Assembly: GCF_029909975.1 (NCBI RefSeq)
Contig: NZ_CP094516.1
Coordinates: 3,162,001 to 3,226,000, forward strand
Length of the DNA stretch: 64,000 nt
DNA from: Bradyrhizobium sp. ISRA430
GTDB taxonomy: Bacteria > Pseudomonadota > Alphaproteobacteria > Rhizobiales > Xanthobacteraceae
Direction: 5' to 3'
Both the position numbers and the translations under genes were made by a program. Within the stretch, counting starts at the first letter, position 1. Each line of letters starts with the position of its first letter. The notes under the pieces were generated by a model. The model saw only the letters and a list, made by a program, of their open reading frames with translations, was not told where the DNA came from and searched no databases. Shown in pieces: positions 1 to 8,533 of the stretch.

Positions 1-502
1 GTGCTCAGAGAGAATGCATATATGGTCGAGGACTGGACGGAATGGCATGTCGAAATCTTGGATTCGTCCTTCCGAGTCGTTTTGACGTTGCCGCTGACGG
101 AGTGCGTGTCCGGGTAACCACGGGTTTGCGGTTGGCGCTTTTCCGCATTCACGTCCGCCGGACCACTCAGGGTCCTGCTTGCCGTTCTCCAGTGGCCAAA
201 CTCCGCTTTTGGCCAACAATTCGGTCTTATTTCAAGGCTGAGGATCCTTATTGTTTGGGCGGTTTGACAACATGGAAGGGCCAGTAGTGCCCTCCCCGTC
301 TTACCTCCAGCTGCACTCGAACTTATCACTCTTGCCGAGAATGCTCGCAAAGATCGGCTGCGTGCGGCAGGTTTGCGCCAGCGGCGGCCAACACAGATAC
401 GGGCACTCGTAGCGGTTCAAAGGTTACCGTCTTAAGAAGCGGCGACAGGAAATGATAACCGAGCGGGAAAACTCGCAGAGCTCGTAGGAAATCGCAGGAT
501 AA
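1..502. other. Non-coding or degraded left edge
   Basis: No gene is supported here. A short open frame at 42-287 on the plus strand has no ribosome binding site and a composition that does not look like a real protein. The stretch ends at the CTAG boundary of the IS630-type element at 503. It may contain decayed coding sequence, but nothing recognisable was found in either strand. Confidence 0.5.
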
Positions 503-643
503 CTAGAGCATGTTGTTTTTGACTGGAATCGGGATTGAACGAAGCCGCTGGCGCGGCATGTAGGGAGGCGTAGCAAGGATTGCCTCCTGTCTGAGAGGAT
601 TGCGGGTTTTCGAAGCCCAACCCTTTAGACAGGAGGTTTTCCG

Positions 644-1504
644 ATGGCTGAGATCAGCCCACTTCGCCGCCGCATGATCGAGGACATGACGGTCCGCAAT
701 CTGTCACCGGCGACGCAGCAATCCTACCTCAACGCCGTAGCGAAGTTGAGCCGATATTTCGGTCGTTCTCCTGACCGCCTCGACCTGGAGGATATCCGTG
801 CCTTCCAGGTTCATCTGGTTGCGACGGGGATGTCCTGGCCGGCGCTGAACCAGATCGTTTGCGCACTGCGGTTCTTCTACGGTGTGACCCTTGGTCATGA
901 CACCGTTCCGGAGCGCATCGCCTATGCGCGTAAACCGCGCAAACTGCCGGTCGTGCTGAGCGCCGACGAGGTCGTGCGCTTCCTGGAAGCAATCCCAAGC
1001 CTCAAGAGCCGTACCGCGCTGACCACCGTCTATGCCGCAGGCTTGCGCGTATCGGAAGTGGTCCTCTTGAAGGTTGTCGACATTGATAGCCAACGGATGT
1101 TGATCCGGGTCGAGCACGGCAAGGGCGGCAAGGACCGTTACGTTATGCTCTCGCCGCAGCTTTTGAGGATTCTGCGGACGTATTGGCGGCTCACTCGGCC
1201 AAAGCGATGGCTGTTTCCCGGCCGAGACGACGAGCGTCCGCTCGTCCCCAACGTGCTGCACGCCGCCTGCCGTTCAGCCTGCGCTGCGGCCGGCTTGAGC
1301 AAGTCGGTGACAGTGCATACGCTGCGGCACACATTCGCGACCCATCTCCTGGAGAACGGGGCCGACGTGCGCATCATCCAGGTGCTGCTCGGTCATGCCA
1401 GTCTGGCCAGCACGGCGCGCTATACCCAAGTCGCCACCAAGACCATCAGCAATACGCCAAGTCCGCTTGACCGGCTCCGCCTGGAGGTCGTGCCGCCCGG
1501 CTGA
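644..1504 (+). CDS. Tyrosine recombinase (XerC/XerD-like integrase of an IS91-type element)
   Basis: A 286-aa phage-integrase-family recombinase. Residues 1-85 form the SAM-like core-binding domain; the catalytic domain follows with R135 (AAGLRVSEV), the H225-x-x-R228 box (HTLRHTFATHLL), H251 (LLGHASL) and the nucleophile Y260 (TARYTQV), a complete set. The start at 644 follows a clear AGGAGG about 7 bases upstream. The IS91-type transposase gene begins 9 bp after its stop, so both are probably co-transcribed. It most likely assists movement or resolution of the element; a role as a genuine island integrase is less likely because no tRNA target adjoins it. Confidence 0.9.
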   Translation: MAEISPLRRRMIEDMTVRNLSPATQQSYLNAVAKLSRYFGRSPDRLDLEDIRAFQVHLVATGMSWPALNQIVCALRFFYGVTLGHDTVPERIAYARKPRKLPVVLSADEVVRFLEAIPSLKSRTALTTVYAAGLRVSEVVLLKVVDIDSQRMLIRVEHGKGGKDRYVMLSPQLLRILRTYWRLTRPKRWLFPGRDDERPLVPNVLHAACRSACAAAGLSKSVTVHTLRHTFATHLLENGADVRIIQVLLGHASLASTARYTQVATKTISNTPSPLDRLRLEVVPPG

Positions 1505-1513
1505 GCGGACCTG

Positions 1514-2692
1514 ATGGCTCCGGTTCTGGAAGTGGCGGATATCTTCCGCCGCCACGGCGAAGCGTTTCGGCAAGCCCGTGCCGAGCATCTGGGCCGCGTC
1601 GAGCGGCGCGTCATGGGCGCGATCACGGCATGCCGGACGGCTGTGCTCGGCGGCCACGTCGAGCAGTGCGATGACTGCGGCGCCACACGCATTGCCTACA
1701 ACTCCTGTCGCAATCGGCATTGCCCGAAGTGCCAGGGCGCGGCGCGCGCGCAATGGCTCGCCGAACGGCAAGCCGAACTCCTTCCCGTACCGTATTTCCA
1801 CGTCGTCTTCACCCTGCCGGCCCCCGCCGGAGAGATCGCCTTCCAGAACAAGGCCGTCGTCTACGCCATCCTGTTCCGCTGCGCGGCCGAGACGCTCGCC
1901 ACCATCGCGGCCGACCCCAAGCATCTCGGCGCTCAGCTCGGCGTGACCGCCGTCCTCCACACCTGGGGCCAGACCCTGCAACACCATCCGCATCTCCACT
2001 GCGTCGTGCCCGGCGGTGGACCCTCGCTCGACGGCACACGCTGGGTCGCTTGCCGGCCCGGCTTCTTCCTGCCAGTACGCGTCCTCTCCCGGTTGTTCCG
2101 CCGCCTGTTTCTGCAAGAGCTGCAAGCTGCCTTCGCGGCTGGCCAGTTGGGTTTCTTTGGCGATCTCGCGCATCTGGCGGATCCCGCCGCGTTCACCCAA
2201 CGCCTCGCTCAACTCCGACGGACCGACTGGGTCGTCTATGCCAAGCCGCCATTCGGCGGCCCCGAACAGGTGCTGGCTTATCTCGGCCGCTATACGCATC
2301 GCGTCGCCATCGCCAACAGCCGGCTGATCTCGCTTGCCGACGGCAAGGTCAGCTTTTCCTGGAAGGACTATCGGCAGAATCGCAAAGCCAAAGTGATGAC
2401 GCTTAATGCCGATGAGTTCATTCGTCGCTTTCTCCTGCACACCCTGCCGGACGGCTTCCACCGCATCCGCCACTATGGTTTCCTCGCCAATGGCGGACGC
2501 AGCGATAAAATCGCCTTCTGCCGTCAACTCCTTACTGTCCGCAACCCTCCGACTGATCAAGAAGCCGGCGACGATCCCCTCACCAAATGGAAGATCCCCG
2601 TCTGCCCGCATTGTGGCGGCACCATGCGGCGCGTCGATGTCGTCCCGCGAGCCTGCGCCCGCGACCATCCGTTTCGTTGTGATACGTCATGA
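1514..2692 (+). CDS. IS91 family transposase (Y1/Y2 HUH type)
   Basis: A 392-aa rolling-circle-type transposase. The N-terminal zinc-binding segment has Cys at 52, 55, 65, 70 and 73. The HUH-like metal site is at residues 157-162 (HHPHLH), and the catalytic tyrosine region is YLGRYTHR with Y256 and Y260. These match the DDE-independent IS91/IS801/IS1294 group that nicks one strand and moves by rolling-circle replication. Length and domain order look complete, so the enzyme may be active. It is preceded directly by the tyrosine recombinase. About 265 bp of non-coding DNA follow before the right inverted repeat at 2957. Confidence 0.92.
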   Translation: MAPVLEVADIFRRHGEAFRQARAEHLGRVERRVMGAITACRTAVLGGHVEQCDDCGATRIAYNSCRNRHCPKCQGAARAQWLAERQAELLPVPYFHVVFTLPAPAGEIAFQNKAVVYAILFRCAAETLATIAADPKHLGAQLGVTAVLHTWGQTLQHHPHLHCVVPGGGPSLDGTRWVACRPGFFLPVRVLSRLFRRLFLQELQAAFAAGQLGFFGDLAHLADPAAFTQRLAQLRRTDWVVYAKPPFGGPEQVLAYLGRYTHRVAIANSRLISLADGKVSFSWKDYRQNRKAKVMTLNADEFIRRFLLHTLPDGFHRIRHYGFLANGGRSDKIAFCRQLLTVRNPPTDQEAGDDPLTKWKIPVCPHCGGTMRRVDVVPRACARDHPFRCDTS

Positions 2693-3054
2693 CCAGCGCC
2701 TGCACCATCCACCTCCTCTGTGATCACCTTCGCGGTGGCAACGTCCGAAGTCGCCGCGGCCGCGCTCGTCACCGAACACCACGCCAATCGTTCGGCAACG
2801 CATCCCAGCGCAGCAAGTCGCTCGCTGGATCGCGCCCTTGGCCCTATCAAACGGGCTGCTCACATCCGATGAATGTCTCGCCGACGCGCGGCGACCACAG
2901 GAGCGCCTTCCCAGCAGCCGCACCCGCTGCACTATTCCCATAGCGCCCACAACTCCGCAGCTTCGTTCAATCCGGCTTCTATGAGGTCGCACGCACGACA
3001 GAGCGCGCGGCTCGCGCCTGCCACGCGACCTCACAGAACCCTCAAGATTCCCAG

Positions 3055-3870
3055 AGCGGGCGATTTCTGATTCAACCTCCACCCGGTCAGATCGGCGGCC
3101 ACAAGAAGCGGGTTCTGTCGGATGCCAACGCCGACTGGCTGCGCAAGCGCATTCGCTCGGGGCCATTACTTTACGCAAGCTGACGCAGGAGCTGGCTGCA
3201 CGCGGGATCAAGACAGACGTGCGGGCGGTGTGGACTTTTGTTCACACCGAGGGACTCAGCTTCAAAAAAACGCTTCTCCCAGCCGAGCAGGATCGCTCCG
3301 ACGTCGCCCGTAAGCGGACCCGCTGGAAAGCACATCAAGGCAGGATCGACATCGCGCGGTTGGTTTTTATCGACTCGACGTGGATCAAAACCAATATGGC
3401 GCCGCTACGTGGCTGGGGACCCTCTGGGCAGCGCCTCCAAGCATCTGCACCTTTCGGCCATTGGAAGACCATGACCTTCATCGCGGCGCTGCGTCACGAT
3501 CGGATCAGCGCACCTTGGGTGATTGATGGTCCCATCAACGGTGAGCTTTTCACGCTATACGTCGAAAAAGTATTGGCACCCACCCTCGCACCAGGCGAGA
3601 TCGTCATTCTCGACAATCTTGGCAGCCACAAGGGCAAAGCGGCTCGCCAAGCCATCCGCGCCAGAGGCGCCCACGTATCTTCCTGCCGGCCTATAGCCCT
3701 GACCTCAACCCGATCGAGCAGGTCTTCGCCAAACTCAAACACCTCATGCGAGCTGCGGAACCTCGTGACGTGGAGGCAACCTGACGAAAGGTCGGTGAAC
3801 TCCTCGATCTCTTCACCAAGGAGGAGTGCACCAACTACTTCAAAAACTCAGGCTATGTTTCCGTGTAAAA
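3055..3870 (+). pseudogene. IS630 family transposase remnant, multiply frameshifted
   Basis: Fragments of an IS630-type DDE transposase occur in more than one frame. An N-terminal stretch starting near 3090 (GGHKKRVLSDANADWLRKRI) shifts frame near 3160. The middle part, up to about 3680, carries the first Asp (VFIDSTW) and the second ([11 protein letters not shown]). The [20 protein letters not shown] block with the expected Glu follows in another frame from about 3685. A stop at about 3781 interrupts what would be the C-terminus. The helix-turn-helix N-terminus is missing next to the inserted IS91-like unit. The gene is clearly dead. Confidence 0.85.
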
Positions 3871-3884
3871 ACATCATGCTCTAG

Positions 3885-4174
3885 CGGGGGAGCGACTCGA
3901 ACCCCCGACATCATTCTTTGTCCTTACTGTAACCCGCAGAACTCTTCGCGGATGAGCCGGTCGCCGGTAAGCGCCCTGCCCTTGCGACCCAGCTCTCCCA
4001 GACATCCAAACTTCCGCGGATCTCACATACCGAAAGAGCGACGATTTGCACTTGCTCTCAATAGATTTTTATTGATCTCCCAGTGCACACGTCGTGCACA
4101 CGACGCCTTCTAACCGCTTGAAAAACCAGAACTCTCGCTCCAATCCATCATGAGCAAGCTTAAGCTAGCTCCAG
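3885..4174. repeat. Dispersed intergenic repeat, copy A, with tRNA-3'-end-like sequence
   Basis: This ~290-bp stretch resembles 10124-10440 along most of its length. Shared blocks include GGGAGCGACT near the start, GCAGAACTCTTCGC, TTGATCTCCC followed by GTGCACACGTCG at 4083, and CTCGCTCCAATCCATC. Read on the minus strand its start gives a T-arm-like run (GGGGGTTCGAGTC), as at the 3' end of a tRNA, but the stem is imperfect and no acceptor, D or anticodon arm can be built. A decayed attachment site or relic of an integrative element is the likeliest explanation. No gene is seen between 3885 and 4349. Confidence 0.6.
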
Positions 4175-4278
4175 CAACCTAGGTCCAACTAGATCCCGCT
4201 CACAATGGCGTCATGTCGCATGATGTGAACTCTGAGGCTCGAATCGCCTTGCCCGAAGAGCTGTCGGGGGTTCGAGTC
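3894..4278. repeat. 17-bp perfect inverted repeat of T-arm-like sequence
   Basis: GACTCGAACCCCCGACA at 3894-3910 recurs exactly, in reverse complement, at 4262-4278. Both look like the T-arm region of a tRNA gene. The repeat sits just outside the decayed IS630-type element and just downstream of the TRAP permease gene, suggesting rearranged attachment-site or tRNA debris. Confidence 0.6.
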
Positions 4279-4349
4279 AGTGGAGTGCTACCGCCTTTCC
4301 CCACACCAGCGATACTGTCTTCGCCTCAGACATTCGCGCCCATGGCCGC

Positions 4350-6230
4350 TCACAGAAATACCAAGGATATCCAGGGCACGAACGTGATCAGTAACAAGCC
4401 GATGAAGAGCCAGGCGAGATAGATCCAGATGCGGCGCAGGCCGGCATCCGGCGGCACGCCGCCGATGATGCAGGCCGCGTAATAGCAGAGGCCGAACGGC
4501 GGCGCGAACAGGCCGAGGCCCATCGCCAGGATCACCACCATCGCATAGTGCACCCCATTGATGCCGAACGTTGCTGCCACCGGGAACAGCAGCGGGCCGA
4601 ACAGCACGATCGCCGGAATCCCCTCCAGCACGCTGCCGAGCACGATGAAGGCGACCACCGAGATCAAGAGGAAGCCCCAGGCGCCGCCGGGCACGCCGGC
4701 CATGCGCGCGGCCAGTTCATGCGAGAAGCCGGACTGCGCCAGCGCCCAGGCCATCGCACTCGCTGCTCCCACGATGAACAGGATCGAGCCGGAAAGCGAA
4801 GCGGTCTGCACCAACATCGGCAGCACGTTCTTCCAAGTCAGGCTGCCGCGATAGATGATCAGGCCGAGCACGAGGCAATAGGCGATGCCGATCGTCGAGA
4901 CTTCGGTCGCGGTCGCATAGCCCTCGACCACCGCGCTGCGGATCAGGAACGGCAGCGCCAGCGCCGGCAACGCCGCCCAGAACGTCTTCGCCATGACAGA
5001 CATCGGCGCCCGTGCGACCTTGACCGCGGCATTCTCCTCGGCACCCGCCCGGTAGCGAGCAACGAAGGCGAGCACGATCGCCAGCACGATTCCGGGCAGG
5101 ATGCCGGCGGTGAACAACGCGGCGATCGACACGCCGGTGACGGAGGCGATCGCGATCAGCACGATCGATGGCGGAATGGTCTCGCTCATCGCCCCGGACG
5201 CGGCCAGCAGCGATACCAGCTCGCCATCCTTCATGCCGCGCTTGCGCATCTCGGGAAACAGCACCGGCGCGATCGCCGCCATGTCGGCGGTTTTCGAGCC
5301 GGAGATACCCGAGACCAGCAGCATCGCGCCGAGCATCACATAGGACAGCCCGCCGCGGACGTGGCCGAGCACCGACGCCAGGAACGCGACCATCACCCGC
5401 GCCATGCCGGTCTGCTCGACCAACTGTCCCAGCAACACGAACAGTGGCACCGCGAGCAAGATCAGCGAGCTCATGCCTTCGTCGATCCGCCCGACGACGA
5501 CGAGCAGTGGCGTCCTCGTTGTCGTGAGCAGGAAGGCCACGGTCGCAAGACAGAAGGAAAATGCGATGGGAACGCCAGCCATCACGGCGCAGCCAAGCAG
5601 GCCGACGAAGAAGATCAGCAAGTTCCAGTTGCCGAGCGGCTTCAGCGACGGCCCCGCGAGATAGAGCGCACCAGCGATCGCAGCAAACAGCAGCGCAACG
5701 GCCAGCAAATCCTTCGCCGAACGCTTGACCAGCGTCAGGCAGATGCCGGCCAGCGCGATGATACAGCCAACTGGGATCGCCGCAGCGCGGACCATGCCCG
5801 ACCAACCGAGCGCTGGCGTCTCGACGAAAGCCTGGTCCTCCACATAGTCCAGTGCGGGATGCAGGATGATCGCAAGGAACAGCGCGACGGCCCCGGCAGC
5901 AAGCGTCGAGGTGAAGGCCTCGGCGCGCGGCGACAGATACGACGTGAAGAAGGTCAGGCGCATATGCGCCGAGCGCTGCACGGCGATCGCGCTGCCCAGT
6001 ATCGCCAGCCACAGGAACAGGATTGACGCGAGCTCGTCCGACCAGATGATCGGCCGGTGGAAGATGCCGCGCGCGACGATACCGGCAAACAGGATGATGA
6101 CCTCGGCGACCACCGCGATCGCGGCCGGGATCTCGACCAGCCAGCGCAACCCCTGCTCCAGCCAGCGTCCCCGCAAGGAAGCTGCCTCGCCGAGCGCCAC
6201 CGTCTCCGGCATGCCGATGGCCGTGCTCAT
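4350..6230 (-). CDS. TRAP transporter, fused small and large permease subunits (DctQM)
   Basis: A 626-aa inner-membrane protein. Residues 1 to about 200 form the small DctQ-type subunit (4 membrane helices, with the typical WSDELASILFLWLAILGSA block). The rest is the large DctM-type subunit with many helices (GVPIAFSF, GISGSKTADMAAIAPVL, SETIPPSIVLI). TRAP systems use ion gradients to import carboxylates and similar small anions delivered by a periplasmic binding protein. The chosen ATG at 6230 overlaps the dctP stop as ATGA; an upstream in-frame ATG would run deep into dctP. The substrate cannot be told from sequence. Confidence 0.92.
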   Translation of the reverse strand: MSTAIGMPETVALGEAASLRGRWLEQGLRWLVEIPAAIAVVAEVIILFAGIVARGIFHRPIIWSDELASILFLWLAILGSAIAVQRSAHMRLTFFTSYLSPRAEAFTSTLAAGAVALFLAIILHPALDYVEDQAFVETPALGWSGMVRAAAIPVGCIIALAGICLTLVKRSAKDLLAVALLFAAIAGALYLAGPSLKPLGNWNLLIFFVGLLGCAVMAGVPIAFSFCLATVAFLLTTTRTPLLVVVGRIDEGMSSLILLAVPLFVLLGQLVEQTGMARVMVAFLASVLGHVRGGLSYVMLGAMLLVSGISGSKTADMAAIAPVLFPEMRKRGMKDGELVSLLAASGAMSETIPPSIVLIAIASVTGVSIAALFTAGILPGIVLAIVLAFVARYRAGAEENAAVKVARAPMSVMAKTFWAALPALALPFLIRSAVVEGYATATEVSTIGIAYCLVLGLIIYRGSLTWKNVLPMLVQTASLSGSILFIVGAASAMAWALAQSGFSHELAARMAGVPGGAWGFLLISVVAFIVLGSVLEGIPAIVLFGPLLFPVAATFGINGVHYAMVVILAMGLGLFAPPFGLCYYAACIIGGVPPDAGLRRIWIYLAWLFIGLLLITFVPWISLVFL

Positions 6231-7249
6231 GCCAGCGCCCCGGCCGCGGCCTCCAGAATCTTCCAATTTTCCTCGCCGAACTTGCCGCGCCATTCCTTGT
6301 AGAAGCCGGCGGCGGAGAGACCCTTGCGGAACGCCTCCTTGTCCGATGCTTCGAAGGTGATGCCCTTGGCGATCAGTTGGTCCTTCAGCGTCAGATTGAG
6401 CTTTGCCGTGTCAGCGCGCTGCTCCATCGCAGCCTGGTCGAATTCCTTGCGGACCAGCGCCTGCAGATCGTCGGGCAGCGCCTTCACCGAGCGGCGGTTG
6501 CCAAGGATAAAGAACGGATCCCAGATGTGGTTGGTCTCGGAGATGTACTTCTGCACCTCGTAGATCTTGCCGGCCTCGATGGTCACGAGGCCATTCTCCT
6601 GTCCGTCGACCAGATGGGTCTGCAGCGCCGTGTACAATTCGTTGAAGTTGATCGAGGTCGGATTGGCGCCGAGCGACTTGAACAGCGAGGTGAAGATCGG
6701 CGACACCGGCACGCGGATCCGGTAACCGGCGAGATCGGCCGGCGTCTTGATCGGTTTTGCAAACGACGAGATCTGCCGGAACGTGTTGTCGGCGGGCTTG
6801 GCCATGACAAGCGCGCCAGTCTTCTCGATCTGCGCCGCGATCCGCTTGCCAAGATCGCCGTCCATCGCAGTCCAGACCTGGCTGTAGTCGGAGAAGGCGA
6901 AGCCGACATTGGCGATGCCGGCGACCGGCGCCACCGTCGACAGCACGGAGCCGGCGATATTGAGGAAATCGACTCCGCCACTGCGAATCTGCGTCAGCAG
7001 ATCGGTGTCCGAGCCGAGCTGCGAGGCCGGAAAGAACTTGATCTCCAGCCGCCCGCCACTCGCCTCCTTGATCCGCTTCACGGCCTGATCGAGCTGCGTG
7101 TTGATCGGTTGCGTCAGCGACTGGCCGGTGGCGAGCTTATACTCGAATTCCGCCGCATGTGCCGGCCTTGTGCGGATCGCGACCAGAGGGACGGCCGCGG
7201 CAGCAACCATGAAACTGCGGCGTGAGATCGTATGGCGCTTGCCCGGCAT
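6227..7249 (-). CDS. TRAP transporter periplasmic substrate-binding protein (DctP family)
   Basis: A 340-aa protein with an N-terminal twin-arginine-type signal (ISRRSFMVAAAAV, then AHA-AEF as likely cleavage site). The mature part follows the DctP/TeaA family: SGGRLEIKFFPASQLGSD near the N-terminus, and the region around YRIRVPVSPIFTSLFKSLG carrying the Arg that binds the substrate carboxylate. The start at 7249 has GGGGAGA about 7 bases upstream and places the signal peptide correctly; a longer start would add 15 residues. It shares an ATGA junction with the permease gene, so both form one operon. Confidence 0.92.
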   Translation of the reverse strand: MPGKRHTISRRSFMVAAAAVPLVAIRTRPAHAAEFEYKLATGQSLTQPINTQLDQAVKRIKEASGGRLEIKFFPASQLGSDTDLLTQIRSGGVDFLNIAGSVLSTVAPVAGIANVGFAFSDYSQVWTAMDGDLGKRIAAQIEKTGALVMAKPADNTFRQISSFAKPIKTPADLAGYRIRVPVSPIFTSLFKSLGANPTSINFNELYTALQTHLVDGQENGLVTIEAGKIYEVQKYISETNHIWDPFFILGNRRSVKALPDDLQALVRKEFDQAAMEQRADTAKLNLTLKDQLIAKGITFEASDKEAFRKGLSAAGFYKEWRGKFGEENWKILEAAAGALA

Positions 7250-7498
7250 CGGTCGTTCTCCCCTGGTGCGGCGCCTTTTGGCGCGCGTGTTCATTGCCGC
7301 GTCCGCAGGACTTGCTGCGGCGGTGTCGTCAAATGGGTTGTTTGGTGAAAGGGCTCTAAGCCTTGTGTTCCTTCCCCCGGGCGGATCGGCGGCCAGCGCC
7401 GTCCTGTTTCCTCGTCAGCCCCGTCTGTCGCGGGTTGCCTTGAGGGTGAAGCCTAGATCGCTGGTCATGCGCGACAATTGAATTATATTCGCCGTCAC

Positions 7499-7513
7499 TT
7501 TAGCTGGCCTAAA
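7499..7513. promoter_or_regulatory. LysR-type box (T-N11-A palindrome) before the LysR gene
   Basis: TTTAG-ctggc-CTAAA is a perfect 5-5-5 inverted repeat fitting the T-N11-A pattern of LysR-family sites. It lies 10 bp before the start of the LysR-type gene, in the gap shared with the divergent TRAP operon. The position suggests autoregulation, but its closeness to the start codon is unusual. Confidence 0.4.
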
Positions 7514-7523
7514 AGGTTTCCTG

Positions 7524-8417
7524 ATGCAGATACCCTTCCGCGCCATCATCGTCTTCCACGCGGTGGCGCGCGCGGGTTCGATTTCCCGCGCGGCGGACGA
7601 ATTGCGGGTGACGCCCTCGGCGGTCAGCCAGCAGATCCAGGCGCTGGAGCTGCATCTCGGCACCGCGCTGACCTCGCGGATCGGGCGCAACATCACCCTA
7701 ACTGAAGCCGGCGAGCGCTATTTCGAGATGATCAGCCGCGAGATCGAGCACGTCACCGACGTGATGCAGCATGTCCGTGGCATCCGCTCCGCCACCACAT
7801 TGACGGTGCGCGCAGCCCCCAGCGTGTCGAGCAAATGGCTGTTGCCGCGGCTCGCGAGCTTCGTTGACGCCAACCCGGATATCGAGTTGCGACTCGACGG
7901 CACCAATGAGCCGACCGACTTCCGCAAGGAAAATGTCGACCTCGAGATCCGCCATGGTGAAGGCGCCTGGCCCGGCCTGTTCGTCGAGAGCCTCGGCAAG
8001 GAGCGATTCTTTCCACTGTGCGCACCGTCGTCCTTTGCGGCGGGCAGTCTTTCCGCCGCCGACCTGCTCAAGCATCGGCTGATCCATTCGGTGAAATCGC
8101 AGATGCAGTGGCCGCGCTGGTTCACGGAGGTCGGCATCGAGCCGACCGAGCGCTGGAAGCGCGTGCTGTTCGACCGCAGCCACATGGCGATCGACGCCGC
8201 CGTTGACGGGCTCGGCATCGGGCTGGAAAGCGAGCTGTTGGCCTGGCGCGAATTGCGCGACGGCCGCCTGGTCTGTCCGGTGAAGGATCCGCCGGCCATC
8301 GCGCTGACCACGCAGTGGATTGTCTGCCCGCACGGCCATCTGCGCCACCGCAAGACCCGCACCTTCCTCGACTGGCTGCGCAAGGAGCGCGACAGTTGGA
8401 ACGAGCGAATAGTTTAG
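7524..8417 (+). CDS. LysR family transcriptional regulator (GcvA-like)
   Basis: A 297-aa regulator. Residues 5-64 are the LysR winged helix-turn-helix (ARAGSISRAADELRVTPSAVSQQIQALE), and residues about 90-290 form the periplasmic-binding-protein-like effector domain. Within LysR regulators the pattern TLTVRAAPSVSSKWLLPRL and PDIELRLDGTNEPTDF is typical of the GcvA subgroup. It is divergent from the TRAP operon and followed by the oxidoreductase gene, so it probably controls both. The effector is unknown, most likely the TRAP substrate or a product of the oxidoreductase. Confidence 0.9.
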   Translation: MQIPFRAIIVFHAVARAGSISRAADELRVTPSAVSQQIQALELHLGTALTSRIGRNITLTEAGERYFEMISREIEHVTDVMQHVRGIRSATTLTVRAAPSVSSKWLLPRLASFVDANPDIELRLDGTNEPTDFRKENVDLEIRHGEGAWPGLFVESLGKERFFPLCAPSSFAAGSLSAADLLKHRLIHSVKSQMQWPRWFTEVGIEPTERWKRVLFDRSHMAIDAAVDGLGIGLESELLAWRELRDGRLVCPVKDPPAIALTTQWIVCPHGHLRHRKTRTFLDWLRKERDSWNERIV

Positions 8418-8533
8418 CGTGTCTACATCGTCGTGGCAGATAATCTGAATTGCCCTCGGATTCGCCGCTGCCTAACGTTTCCCGCGAAACGGCGGACACA
8501 GCCGTCGTCCGAGGAACGTCAAGGAACAATCTC

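Larger units (their letters stand above)
530..2975 (+). mobile_element. IS91-like unit with tyrosine recombinase, bounded by inverted repeats
   Basis: Two same-strand genes, a tyrosine recombinase (644-1504) and an IS91-type HUH transposase (1514-2692), lie 9 bp apart. They are enclosed by 19-bp imperfect inverted repeats at 530-548 and 2957-2975 (17 of 19 positions match, core GGATTGAACGAAGC). The left repeat falls about 10 bp inside the end of an IS630-type element, so the unit probably inserted there. Classical IS91 elements lack long terminal inverted repeats, so the boundary could instead belong to the recombinase-type mobility. The gene pair itself is a known arrangement in proteobacterial IS91 relatives. 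Confidence 0.7.
503..3884 (+). mobile_element. Decayed IS630-type element split by another IS
   Basis: The ends are inverted repeats: CTAGAGCATGTTGTTTTT at 503-520 on the plus strand and its near-complement at 3867-3884, with one mismatch in 18. Both outer ends carry CTAG/TA, the target usually used by IS630/Tc1-type elements. The transposase remnant lies near the right end at 3055-3870. Between the left end and that remnant sits the tyrosine-recombinase/IS91-type unit of 530-2975, so this is a nested insertion. Ends and remnant are seen in the sequence; the family assignment is from the DDE-type transposase fragments. Confidence 0.75.

Noticed and set aside
1274..2668. 464-codon open frame on the minus strand opposite the IS91-type transposase
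   Set aside because: It is antisense to a gene with clear HUH and zinc motifs, and its translation is the low-complexity type expected from a GC-rich shadow frame.
3885..3912. Possible tRNA gene
   Set aside because: Only a T-arm-like segment is visible; acceptor, D and anticodon arms cannot be paired around it, so it is reported only as a tRNA-like repeat.
4548..6026. 492-codon plus-strand frame opposite the TRAP permease
   Set aside because: Extreme Arg/Gln/Asp/His bias and full overlap with a membrane protein on the other strand; no ribosome binding site.
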